Source: Paracoccus aerius (GTDB lineage: Bacteria; Pseudomonadota; Alphaproteobacteria; Rhodobacterales; Rhodobacteraceae). From it: a stretch of 64,000 nucleotides of DNA. Numbering within the stretch: position 1 is the first letter of the stretch; every line of letters begins with the position of its first letter. The DNA lies in NCBI RefSeq assembly GCF_014656455.1, contig NZ_BNCL01000010.1:1-64000 (forward strand). The letters are read 5' to 3'. The notes under the pieces are model-generated. The model made no database searches and had not been told where the DNA came from. It saw only the letters and a program-made list of their open reading frames with translations. Below, one piece after another: positions 18,888 through 29,407 of the stretch. A program made the translations under genes and the position numbers.

Positions 18888-19754
18888 TTGACCGAATCCG
18901 ACTTGCCTGTGCTGATTGACCGGCCCGAGTTCTGGGCCAGCGGCGTGATCTTCGGATCGCCCCATTCCGGCCGCATCTATCCCGAATGGTTCCTTGAAGG
19001 AACAAGGCTGCCGGCCGAAACGCTGCGGTCCTCCGAAGATGCCTTCGTGGACCAGTTGATCGCCTGCGCACCGTCCTTCGGTGCGGTGACGATCCGCGCC
19101 CAGGTGCCCCGCGCCATCGTGGATCTGAACCGTGCGCCGGACGAAATCGACCCCCTCGTGGTGCGCGGCGTGCCCCGCCATCCGCTGAACCAGCGGACCC
19201 TGGCCGGGCTCGGGGTGATTCCCCGCGTCGTGTCGCAGGGCCGGACGATCCTGGAACGCCCGATCGACCGGACCGAAGCCGAGCGCCGCATCGACGCCTA
19301 TTGGCGGCCTTATCACCTGGCGCTTGCTGCCCTGATCGCCGAGGCGCGGGCGCGATTCGGGCAGGCGATCCTGATCGACATGCATTCCATGCCCCACGAC
19401 GCGCTGAACCACCTGCACGGTCAGCGCCCCGACATGGTGCTGGGCAACCGCCACGGGCTTTCGGCCTCGGCCCGGGTTTCGGACGCGATCATCGCGGCGG
19501 TCGAGGCCGAGGGCTGGCGAATCAGGCGAAACTCGCCCTTTGCCGGTGCCTATATCTGTTCGGCCTATGGCAGGCCCGGCCACAATGTCCACGTGGTCCA
19601 GCTCGAAATCGACCGGTCGCTTTACATGGACGAGAAGACGATCACCCCGAACGACCGCTTCGCCGACGTGGCAAGTCGGATCGGGCGGGTGATTCGCACC
19701 CTTGCCGTCCTGGACGCGGGCGGCCGGGCAGGACCGGCAGTCGCTGCGGAATGA
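18888..19754 (+). CDS. N-formylglutamate amidohydrolase family protein
   Basis: The family hydrolyses N-formyl-L-glutamate to glutamate and formate (last step of one histidine-degradation route), though many members have unknown substrates. The 288-residue product has FGSPHSGRIYPEWF near the N terminus, the metal-binding stretch ILIDMHSMPH, GNRHGLSAS and FAGAYICSAYGRPGHNVHVVQLEIDRSLYMDE. The start is uncertain: the frame is open from 18750, but that region holds the tRNA-Val promoter, so TTG at 18888 (TESDLPVLIDRPEFW) is proposed and GTG at 18909 is possible. No other hut genes lie nearby. It is followed at ten bases by qmcA. Confidence 0.85.
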   Translation: MTESDLPVLIDRPEFWASGVIFGSPHSGRIYPEWFLEGTRLPAETLRSSEDAFVDQLIACAPSFGAVTIRAQVPRAIVDLNRAPDEIDPLVVRGVPRHPLNQRTLAGLGVIPRVVSQGRTILERPIDRTEAERRIDAYWRPYHLALAALIAEARARFGQAILIDMHSMPHDALNHLHGQRPDMVLGNRHGLSASARVSDAIIAAVEAEGWRIRRNSPFAGAYICSAYGRPGHNVHVVQLEIDRSLYMDEKTITPNDRFADVASRIGRVIRTLAVLDAGGRAGPAVAAE

Positions 19755-19764
19755 AGGGAACAGG

Positions 19765-20655
19765 ATGGACGACTTCAGCAGCCTGATCGGCCAGAACCTT
19801 GCCTTGATCGTCCTGGCCGTCGTGATCCTTCTGGCGGTCACCTCGGCCGTGAAGATCGTCCCGCAGTCCGAGAAATACGTGGTGGAACGGTTCGGGCGGC
19901 TTCACGCGGTTCTTGGCCCGGGGATCAACCTGACGGTGCCCTTCCTGGACCGGGTGGCGCATCGCATCTCGATCCTGGAACGGCAGCTGCCGACCAATAG
20001 CCAGGATGCGATCACCGCGGACAACGTGCTGGTGCAGGTGGAAACAAGCGTCTTCTATCGCATCATCGAACCGGAAAAGACCGTCTACCGCATCCGCGAC
20101 ATCGACGCGGCCATTGCCACCACGGTCGCCGGGATCGTCCGGTCCGAGATCGGCACGATGGAACTGGACGGGGTCCAGTCGAACCGCGCGCAGCTGATCA
20201 CCCGGATCCGCGAATCGCTGGCGAATGTCGTGGACGACTGGGGGATCGAGGTTACGCGGGCCGAGATCCTGGACGTGAACCTGGACCAGGCCACCCGCGC
20301 CGCCATGCTGCAGCAGTTGAACGCCGAACGCGCCCGCCGCGCCCAGGTGACCGAGGCCGAGGGCAAGCGCCGCGCCGTCGAACTGGCCGCCGACGGCGAG
20401 CTTTATGCAGCCGAGCAGCTTGCCAAGGCCAAGCGCGTCCTGGCCGATGCCGAGGCCTACGCCACCGCCGCCATCGCCGAGGCGATTTCGAAGAACGGGC
20501 TGGAAGCGGCGCAGTATCAGGTGGCACTGAAGCAGGTCGAGGCCCTTGCCGATATCGGCAAGGGTCAGGGCAAGCAGGTCGTCCTGGTCCCGGCGGCGGC
20601 GCTTGACGCCTTCACCGACGCATTCGGATTGCTGCGCGGGCGGTCACCCTCATGA
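19765..20655 (+). CDS. qmcA: SPFH/Band 7 membrane protease-associated protein (QmcA type)
   Basis: The 296-residue protein has one N-terminal membrane helix (LALIVLAVVILLAVTSAV), then a Band 7 domain (VPQSEKYVVERFGRLHAVLGPGINL, ITADNVLVQVETSVFYRI, LDQATRAAMLQQLNAERARRA) and an Ala/Glu-rich coiled coil. Such proteins oligomerise in the membrane and partner with NfeD proteins in membrane quality control. The start at 19765 has AAGGGAACAGG upstream and excludes 21 implausible residues. It overlaps the NfeD gene by four bases. Confidence 0.92.
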   Translation: MDDFSSLIGQNLALIVLAVVILLAVTSAVKIVPQSEKYVVERFGRLHAVLGPGINLTVPFLDRVAHRISILERQLPTNSQDAITADNVLVQVETSVFYRIIEPEKTVYRIRDIDAAIATTVAGIVRSEIGTMELDGVQSNRAQLITRIRESLANVVDDWGIEVTRAEILDVNLDQATRAAMLQQLNAERARRAQVTEAEGKRRAVELAADGELYAAEQLAKAKRVLADAEAYATAAIAEAISKNGLEAAQYQVALKQVEALADIGKGQGKQVVLVPAAALDAFTDAFGLLRGRSPS

Positions 20656-20912
20656 ACGGCTGGTGGTGGCTGATCGCCGCTTTCGTGCTGGCGGGGGTCG
20701 AGCTTCTGGTGCCGGGCTGGGCCTTCATGGGACTGGCGGCCGCGGTCGGGCTGATGGGGATCCTGATGCTGGCGGGGCTGTGGTCAGCGGGCCTGCCGCT
20801 GACGCTGGTGGTGACCGCGCTGCTGTCGGCCCTGGCCTGGCTGCTGTTCCGCCGCCTTTGGCCGACCAGTCGGGGCGAAAGGCGGATCTGGGACCGCGAC
20901 ATAAACGACTGA
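20652..20912 (+). CDS. NfeD family protein
   Basis: The 86-residue protein is mostly membrane: helices WWWLIAAFVLAGVELLV, GWAFMGLAAAVGLMGILML and LPLTLVVTALLSALAWLLF, then a short basic tail. It corresponds to the short NfeD type without the serine-protease domain and with little of the soluble OB-fold domain. Its ATG overlaps the qmcA stop (ATGA), the standard pairing of the two families. Confidence 0.88.
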   Translation: MNGWWWLIAAFVLAGVELLVPGWAFMGLAAAVGLMGILMLAGLWSAGLPLTLVVTALLSALAWLLFRRLWPTSRGERRIWDRDIND

Positions 20913-20923
20913 CCGCGCGTTTC

Positions 20924-21643
20924 TCAGCGCAGCGCCGCAACCCCGCGCACCAGCGGGCGCAGGGCGTCGCCCTTGACCATCCAGCTTGTCGCGAAGGCGA
21001 AGGTGGCGATGGTTTCCAGCCAGAAGACCGGGCGCAGGCCCGCCAGCCGGTCGTCGAGGCCAGTGGCGAACATCACGCCGATCAGCCCGATGCTGGCGAT
21101 GATCGTCCAGCCGCAAAGGCGATAGATCCGGTTCGACGCCGCCTTTTCCGGGCCGTCCACGGCGCCCTTGGTAAACAGCACGAGGCAATAGACGGCAAGC
21201 GCGCCGAAGAACACGGCCGCCGCGCCCAGGTGGACCAGCGACGACAGTCCCGCGCGATCGGCCAAGCATTGCAGAAGCGTGCAGCCCGCGCCTTGGGGCT
21301 GGACCGCGTCCGGGCCAGTCGGCACCAGGGCCACAAGGGCAATGGCGACGGCCGCCACGCGCGCGGTTCCCTTGTCGGTCACAAGGTCGCCCGCGTCGGG
21401 ACGAAAGCCCTCGTAGCTCCAAAGAAAGACCGCCTGCGCGATCAGGGTGCCCACGAAGATCTCTCGCATGGGGGAGTAATAGGCCGCCGAGATGCTGGGC
21501 AGCAGATCCCCCGACAGAAGCCCATAGGCCAAGAGCGCCAGGGGCAGGAAGAAGCCCAGAGCCCCGATTGCCCGCCTGACTGCCAGGAAGGACAGCACCA
21601 GGTCGTTGTGGGCCTTCTGCGATATGCCGTGATCGTCCGTCAT
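20924..21643 (-). CDS. Conserved membrane protein of unknown function
   Basis: The 239-residue protein has about six membrane helices. After a short cytosolic start it shows AIGALGFFLPLALLAYGLL, then the segment PSISAAYYSPMREIFVGTLIAQAVFLWSYEGF, a conserved pattern I associate with a widespread uncharacterised membrane family, and later SLVHLGAAAVFFGALAVYCLVLF and GWTIIASIGLIGVMFATG. No enzymatic or transport motif is evident. It stands between nfeD (convergent) and pyrF (same strand, 47 bases away). Confidence 0.75.
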   Translation of the reverse strand: MTDDHGISQKAHNDLVLSFLAVRRAIGALGFFLPLALLAYGLLSGDLLPSISAAYYSPMREIFVGTLIAQAVFLWSYEGFRPDAGDLVTDKGTARVAAVAIALVALVPTGPDAVQPQGAGCTLLQCLADRAGLSSLVHLGAAAVFFGALAVYCLVLFTKGAVDGPEKAASNRIYRLCGWTIIASIGLIGVMFATGLDDRLAGLRPVFWLETIATFAFATSWMVKGDALRPLVRGVAALR

Positions 21644-21690
21644 CCGCCCCCCGTTTCGGCCAGACTGGCGCGGAAGGCAGGGGCGGTCAA

Positions 21691-22374
21691 TCAGCCGCGC
21701 ATCTCGGCCAGGATCGCCTGGGCCGCGGCGCGGGGATCGTCGGCCTGCCAGACGGGACGGCCCACGACGATATGGTCGGCCCCTGCGGCAATGGCACTGG
21801 CCGGTGTTTCCACCCGCTTCTGGTCGCCCAGGGCAGCGCCTGCCGGACGCACGCCCGGCGTCACGATCAGGCGCGCATTGGACAAGGCGCGGATGGCCGC
21901 CGCCTCTCGTGGGGAACAGATGATGCCGTCGGCGCCTGCCTCGAAGGCGCGGGCGGCGCGTTCCACGGTGATCTCGTGCAGATCGCCAGGGCGGATCATG
22001 CCCGCATCCAGGTCGGCCCGTTCCAGCGAGGTCAGGATCGTCACGCCCAGGATCTTGAGGTTTGATCCCCCTGCCCCTTCCTTGGCCGCGCGCACGACAT
22101 GGGGATCGCCATGCACCGTCAGGAAATCCAGGTCGAATTGCGCAAGGCCGCGCACGGCGGCTTCCACCGTGGCCCCGATGTCGAACAGCTTCATGTCCAG
22201 GAAGATGCGCTTGCCGTGGTCCTGCTTCAGCTCGTTCGCAAGCGCCAGCCCACCGCCGGTCAGCATTCCCAGCCCGATCTTGTAGAAGCTTACGGCATCG
22301 CCCAGCTTCTCGGCCAGGTCCAGTCCTGCAAGGGCGTGCGGCACGTCCAGTGCCACGATCAGCCGGTCATCCAT
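21691..22374 (-). CDS. pyrF: Orotidine 5'-phosphate decarboxylase
   Basis: The enzyme makes UMP in the last step of pyrimidine synthesis. The 227-residue protein has the N-terminal LIVALDVPHA, the catalytic Asp/Lys cluster FLDMKLFDIGATVEAAV (equivalent to DxKxxDI), LTVHGDP, and the phosphate-binding C-terminal IVTPGVRPAG plus ADHIVVGRPVWQA. Length is normal. The start codon faces the clpB promoter region. Confidence 0.96.
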   Translation of the reverse strand: MDDRLIVALDVPHALAGLDLAEKLGDAVSFYKIGLGMLTGGGLALANELKQDHGKRIFLDMKLFDIGATVEAAVRGLAQFDLDFLTVHGDPHVVRAAKEGAGGSNLKILGVTILTSLERADLDAGMIRPGDLHEITVERAARAFEAGADGIICSPREAAAIRALSNARLIVTPGVRPAGAALGDQKRVETPASAIAAGADHIVVGRPVWQADDPRAAAQAILAEMRG

Positions 22375-22425
22375 TCAGTCGCCCTTTCCTGCAAAATCGC
22401 GGCCTTATGCCATAGTGACCTGCCG

Positions 22426-22455
22426 CTTGAAAGCGCCGCAAGACTTACCAGATCA
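22426..22455 (+). promoter_or_regulatory. Putative RpoH (heat-shock) promoter of clpB
   Basis: CTTGAAA at 22426-22432 matches the sigma-32 -35 element. A weaker CCAGATCA follows after 15 bases as a possible -10. The position, 75-100 bases before the clpB ATG, is right for a heat-shock gene. The -10 part departs from consensus, so the call is moderate. Confidence 0.45.
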
Positions 22456-22527
22456 TAGTCGAAGACCCGGACCGGGACGTGCCTGTTGGGCGTCTGCGAC
22501 ACGGGGGCTAACAAAGGAGAAGTGCCG

Positions 22528-25167
<2,640 letters not shown>

Positions 25168-25175
25168 TGAAGGAC

Positions 25176-25207
25176 AAGGCGCGGACATTGTTCCGCGCCT
25201 TTTTCTT
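25176..25207 (+). terminator. clpB terminator
   Basis: AAGGCGCGGA (25176-25185) and TCCGCGCCTT (25192-25201) form a ten-base stem with a six-base loop and continue into TTTTCTT on the plus strand. Confidence 0.9.
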
Positions 25208-25216
25208 GAACCGAAA

Positions 25217-25280
25217 CCGCCAGAGACAGGGTTTTTGGGGGGAGGAGGGAGTTGTCTCTGGCGGCCATTCGGGAGGATGG
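25217..25280 (-). ncRNA. Candidate CCUCCUCCC-motif (CcsR/cuckoo-like) small RNA
   Basis: CCGCCAGAGACA (25217-25228) and TGTCTCTGGCGG (25253-25264) form a perfect 12-base stem around a 24-base loop. On the minus strand the loop contains CCCTCCTCCCCCC, thus the CCUCCUCCC motif that defines the stress-induced CcsR sRNAs of Rhodobacter and the related cuckoo RNA group (established knowledge). Just upstream on that strand a small stem CCAT/ATGG (25265-25280) presents CCTCCC in its loop, so there may be two anti-Shine-Dalgarno loops. No certain promoter was found; the minus strand beyond reads into the clpB terminator hairpin. On the plus strand the loop would be a G-rich, possibly quadruplex-forming stretch. 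Confidence 0.4.
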
Positions 25281-25420
25281 GCGGATCTGGTCGCCCATGA
25301 TTCACAATACCCTTGAAAGCCGTCTGGCGCAGACCAAAAGGCAAGAAGGATGCTGCGGCGCAGAAAAATCCGGAATCTTGTCGCCGCAGGGTCAGTTTGC
25401 CTAAGGAACGGGCAAAATCT

Positions 25421-27337
25421 TCAGGCAGTCCTGCCCGCCAGCCGCGCCACGCCCATGACCTCAAGAACCTTCGCCTCGATATGGGCGGCGTTCAGCGCCG
25501 AGGTGTCATACATCGCATAAGGCGCGTCGTGATCGACGAAGCGGTCCGGCAGCACCATCGACCGGAAGCGCAGGCCGCGGTCGAAGACAGCTTCATCAGA
25601 CAGCAGCTGTGCGACATGGCTGCCGAAGCCGCCGACCGCGCCTTCCTCCAGCGTGATCAGCGCATCATGGGTCGCCGCCAGCCGCAGGATCAGGTCGCGG
25701 TCCAGGGGCTTGGCGAAGCGCGCGTCGGCAATCGTGGGCGTGATGCCGCGCGCCCCCAGCGATTCGCAGGCCTTCTGCGCCTCGGACAGGCGGGTGCCGA
25801 AGGACAAGATCGCAACGCCCTTGCCCTGCTGCACGATGCGGCCCTTGCCGATCTCCAGCACCTGGCCGCGTTCGGGCATCTCGACCCCCGTCCCCTCGCC
25901 GCGCGGAAAGCGGAAGGCGATGGGGCCGCTGTCATGGGCGGCGGCGGTGGCGACCATGTGCATCAGTTCCGCCTCGTCCGCGGCGGCCATCACCACCATG
26001 CCGGGCAGGTTCGCAAGAAACGCGATGTCATAGGCGCCCGCATGGGTCGGGCCGTCCTGCCCCACAAGCCCCGCCCGGTCGATGGCAAAGCGCACGGGCA
26101 GGTTCTGGACCGCCACGTCATGAACCACCTGATCATAGCCGCGCTGCAGGAAGGTCGAATAGATCGCGCAGAAGGGCTTCATTCCGCCCGCCGCCAGACC
26201 CGCCGCGAAGGTGACCGCGTGCTGTTCGGCGATGCCCACGTCGAAGGTCCGGCGCGGAAAGCGTTCGGCGAACTGCTTCAGCCCCGTGCCGTCCGGCATG
26301 GCGGCGGTGATGCCGACGATCTTGTCGTCGCGCCCGGCCTCGTCGATAAGGGCACGCGCGAAGACGGCGGTATAGCTGGGGGCGTTGGATTTCGCCTTGG
26401 CCTGCACGCCGGTGACCATGTCGAACTTGCCCGTTGCATGGCCCCGGTCGGCAGCGTTTTCGGCGGGGGCGTAGCCCTTGCCCTTTTTGGTGACAACATG
26501 GATCAGCACCGGCCCGGTCGCCCGCGACTTCACTGTGCGCAGCAGCGGCAGAAGCTGGTCCAGATCATGGCCATCCACCGGGCCGACATAGGAAAATCCC
26601 AGCTCCTCGAACAACGTCCCGCCGACGGCCATCCCCTTCAGCATTTCCTTGGCCCGGCGCGCGCCTTCCTGGATGGGCGGCGGCAGCAGGCCGACCGCGC
26701 CCTTGGCGGCGGCCTTCAGATCCTGGAAGGGGCCGCGTGTGTAAAGGCTGGTCAGGTATGACGACAGCGCGCCTACCGGCGGGGCGATCGACATCTCGTT
26801 GTCGTTCAGGATCACGATCAGCCGCTTGCCCAGGTGGCCCGCGTTGTTCAGCGCCTCGAAGGCCATGCCCGCGCTCATGGCGCCGTCGCCGATCACCGCG
26901 ATGGCATCGCCCGGATCGCCGCCCAGGTCGCGCGCCACCGCAAAGCCGAGCGCCGCCGAAATCGAGGTCGAGGAATGGCCCGCGCCGAAGGGGTCATAGG
27001 GGCTTTCCGTCCGCTTGGTAAAGCCCGCCAGTCCGCCGCCCATGCGCAGCGTGCGGATGCGGTCGCGCCGGCCGGTCAGGATCTTGTGGGGATAGCACTG
27101 GTGGCCCACGTCCCAGATGATCTTGTCGCGCGGCGTGTCAAAGACCGCGTGCAGCGCCACGGTCAGTTCCACCACGCCCAGGCCCGCGCCCAGATGCCCG
27201 CCGGTGACGCTGACCGCGCTGATCGTTTCCGACCTGAGTTCGTCGGCAAGCTGGTGCAGTTCGCGGTCGCCAAGCGCCTTGAGGTCCGAGGGCAGCTTGA
27301 CCCGGTCGAGGATCGGCGTCTTTGTCAGGTCGGTCAT
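25421..27337 (-). CDS. dxs: 1-deoxy-D-xylulose-5-phosphate synthase
   Basis: DXS condenses pyruvate with glyceraldehyde 3-phosphate using thiamine diphosphate, the first step of the MEP isoprenoid route. The 638-residue protein has the family start ([29 protein letters not shown]), [33 protein letters not shown], the ThDP motif [21 protein letters not shown], and the C-terminal transketolase-type part ([20 protein letters not shown]). GAAGGGCC lies before the ATG. It is the last gene of an operon-like run with ispA, xseB and the deacetylase gene. Confidence 0.97.
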   Translation of the reverse strand: MTDLTKTPILDRVKLPSDLKALGDRELHQLADELRSETISAVSVTGGHLGAGLGVVELTVALHAVFDTPRDKIIWDVGHQCYPHKILTGRRDRIRTLRMGGGLAGFTKRTESPYDPFGAGHSSTSISAALGFAVARDLGGDPGDAIAVIGDGAMSAGMAFEALNNAGHLGKRLIVILNDNEMSIAPPVGALSSYLTSLYTRGPFQDLKAAAKGAVGLLPPPIQEGARRAKEMLKGMAVGGTLFEELGFSYVGPVDGHDLDQLLPLLRTVKSRATGPVLIHVVTKKGKGYAPAENAADRGHATGKFDMVTGVQAKAKSNAPSYTAVFARALIDEAGRDDKIVGITAAMPDGTGLKQFAERFPRRTFDVGIAEQHAVTFAAGLAAGGMKPFCAIYSTFLQRGYDQVVHDVAVQNLPVRFAIDRAGLVGQDGPTHAGAYDIAFLANLPGMVVMAAADEAELMHMVATAAAHDSGPIAFRFPRGEGTGVEMPERGQVLEIGKGRIVQQGKGVAILSFGTRLSEAQKACESLGARGITPTIADARFAKPLDRDLILRLAATHDALITLEEGAVGGFGSHVAQLLSDEAVFDRGLRFRSMVLPDRFVDHDAPYAMYDTSALNAAHIEAKVLEVMGVARLAGRTA

Positions 27338-27379
27338 CGGCTGGCCCTTCGGGCGAAAGATTGCAGGGGCGGGCGTCGT

Positions 27380-28243
27380 TCAGGTGTCGCGTTCGATAAC
27401 GAAACGCGCCAATTGGCGCAAGTTTGCAGCGGCCCCGCCATAGGGCGCAAGGGCCGCATCGCCTGATGCGACAAGGCGCGCGGCCTCGGCCCGGGCGCCG
27501 TCAAGGCCCAGCAGGGACACGAAAGTGGCCTTGCCCGCCGCCATGTCCTTGCCGACCCGCTTGCCGGTCACATCTTCGTTTCCGGTCACGTCCAGGATGT
27601 CGTCGGCGATCTGGAAGGCAAGGCCAAGCGCCTCGGCATAAGCGGCCAGCGGCGCGGGATCGGCATCCGCGATCAGCGGCCCGGCGATGGCGGCAAAGCG
27701 GATCAGCGCGCCGGTCTTGCCGCCCTGCAACTGGGTGATCTGGTCCAGCGTCAGCGGGGTGGCGGCCGTTTCAGCCTTGATATCCAGGGCCTGCCCCCAG
27801 ACCATCCCTGCCCCACCGACCGCCTGCGCGAAACCCGCGACCAGTCGCACGCGCGCAGCCGGATCGCCGACCGCCGGATCGGCCAGCAGCCCAAAGGCCA
27901 GCGATTGCAGGGCATCGCCCGCCAGGATCGCGGTTGCCTCGGACCATTTTACATGAACGGTCGGCTGGCCGCGCCGCAGGTCGTCGTCGTCCATCGCGGG
28001 CAGGTCGTCATGGACCAGGGAATAGGCGTGCAGCGCCTCGACCGCCGCCGCCACGGGCAGCGCGGCATCGTCGGCCACGCCATGAAGCCGCGCGGATTCC
28101 ATCACAAGGAAGGCGCGGATGCGCTTGCCGCCATTGCAGGCATAGCCCATCGCGTCGCGCAATTCGCCGGGGGGCAGATCGCCGATGGCGCGGTCAAGCG
28201 CGGCCTGAACCTGGGCCCTTACCGCCGTAAGTCGTGCCTGCAT
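27380..28243 (-). CDS. ispA: Farnesyl/geranyl diphosphate synthase (polyprenyl synthetase)
   Basis: The 287-residue prenyltransferase extends DMAPP with IPP. It carries the first Asp-rich motif in YSLVHDDLPAMDDDDLRRG, with a two-residue insertion (DDLPAMDDD) typical of bacterial short-chain synthases, and the second in FQIADDILDVTGNEDVTGK. GGKRIRAFLV is the IPP-binding region. The start at 28243 (MQARLTAVRAQ) overlaps the xseB stop by one base (TGATG). The product feeds quinone and possibly carotenoid synthesis. Confidence 0.95.
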   Translation of the reverse strand: MQARLTAVRAQVQAALDRAIGDLPPGELRDAMGYACNGGKRIRAFLVMESARLHGVADDAALPVAAAVEALHAYSLVHDDLPAMDDDDLRRGQPTVHVKWSEATAILAGDALQSLAFGLLADPAVGDPAARVRLVAGFAQAVGGAGMVWGQALDIKAETAATPLTLDQITQLQGGKTGALIRFAAIAGPLIADADPAPLAAYAEALGLAFQIADDILDVTGNEDVTGKRVGKDMAAGKATFVSLLGLDGARAEAARLVASGDAALAPYGGAAANLRQLARFVIERDT

Positions 28244-28479
28244 CACAGCCCCTCGGCCGGTTCCGTCCCCGTGGGCTGGCCATTGGCCGCAAGGGTGATC
28301 TTTTCGACCCGGTCCTCGGCCTCGCGCAGGCGTTTTTCGCAATGCTGGCGCAGGGCCGCGCCGCGTTCGTAAAGGCGGATGGATTCGTCCAGGGACGCAT
28401 CACCGGTTTCCAGCTTTCCCACGGTGGCCTCGAGTTCCTTCATGGCTTCCTCGAAGCTCATGGTCGCGATGTCGTTCAT
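28243..28479 (-). CDS. xseB: Exodeoxyribonuclease VII small subunit
   Basis: The 78-residue protein has the family pattern MSFEEAMKELEATVGKLETGDASLDESIRLYERG followed by ALRQHCEKRLREAEDRVEKI. XseB binds XseA to form exonuclease VII, which degrades single-stranded DNA. Its start overlaps the deacetylase gene stop (ATGA) and its stop overlaps the ispA start, the common xseB-ispA-dxs arrangement. Confidence 0.96.
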   Translation of the reverse strand: MNDIATMSFEEAMKELEATVGKLETGDASLDESIRLYERGAALRQHCEKRLREAEDRVEKITLAANGQPTGTEPAEGL

Positions 28480-29396
28480 TCTTGGGCCTCCAGCAGGACT
28501 TGGACATGGGCGCGGGCGGACCGGCCCAGGGCCGCCAGATCATAGCCACCTTCCAGGCAGGATACCACCGGAGCCGACAGATCCGCCGCCATGTCGCAGA
28601 TCATCCGGGTGATGGCCGCGAAATCGCCTTCGTCCCAGTTCAGTTGCGCCAGCGGATCGGCGGCATGGGCGTCGAACCCGGCCGAGACGATCACCAGTTG
28701 CGGATCGAAGCCCCGGCAGCGCGTCAGGATGTCGCGCCAGGCCGCCCGCCCTGCCGCGCCGTCCGATCCGGGCGGCAGCGGCACGTTCACCATCTGCCCA
28801 TGCGCGCCACGTTCCGATGCGGCACCGGTGCCGGGATAAAGCGGCATCTGCTGGCTCGAGGCGAAGAAGGCGCGCTTTTCGTCCCACAACAGATCCTGCG
28901 TGCCGTTGCCGTGATGGACATCGAAATCCAGCACCGCCACGCGGTCCAGCCCGTGATGGTCCAGGGCCCGCATTGCCCCGACCGCCGCATTGCCGAAGAT
29001 GCAGAAGCCCATCGGCGTTTCGCGTTGGGCATGGTGGCCGGGCGGGCGCATGGCGACAAAGGCATTCGCGACCTCGCGCGCAAGCACCGCATCCACCGCC
29101 GCCACGGCCCCGCCCGCCCCGCGCAGGGCGGCATCCAGGCTGCCGGGCGACAGATGGGTATCGGCGTCCAGCATCTGCCAGCCTTCCTCGGGGACGGCCG
29201 CGCGGATGCGTTCCAGATAGGACTGCGGATGGCAGCGCAGGATGTCGGCCTCGTCGGCGCGCGGCGCCTCGCGCCGGTCAAGGGCCAGGTCTGCAAGCGC
29301 GTCAAGGACTGCGGCATGGCGGGCGACCTGCTCGGCATGGCCGGGGGGCGTGATATGGCGTTCGGCGTCGGGATGCGTGAACAGGGCAGTGGTCAT
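28476..29396 (-). CDS. Histone deacetylase-family (class II HDAC-like) amidohydrolase
   Basis: The 306-residue protein carries the zinc-dependent deacetylase landmarks: FVAMRPPGHHAQRETPMGFC (His-His catalytic pair), VAVLDFDVHHGNGTQDLL (zinc-binding Asp and His), VSAGFDAHAADPL (zinc Asp) and CLEGGYDLAALGRS. Bacterial members act on acetylpolyamines or other acetylated small molecules, or on acetyl-lysine; the substrate here is unknown. It is coupled to xseB by a four-base overlap and follows the MFS gene at 11 bases. Confidence 0.93.
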   Translation of the reverse strand: MTTALFTHPDAERHITPPGHAEQVARHAAVLDALADLALDRREAPRADEADILRCHPQSYLERIRAAVPEEGWQMLDADTHLSPGSLDAALRGAGGAVAAVDAVLAREVANAFVAMRPPGHHAQRETPMGFCIFGNAAVGAMRALDHHGLDRVAVLDFDVHHGNGTQDLLWDEKRAFFASSQQMPLYPGTGAASERGAHGQMVNVPLPPGSDGAAGRAAWRDILTRCRGFDPQLVIVSAGFDAHAADPLAQLNWDEGDFAAITRMICDMAADLSAPVVSCLEGGYDLAALGRSARAHVQVLLEAQE

Positions 29397-29407
29397 GGCG
29401 GCCTTTC

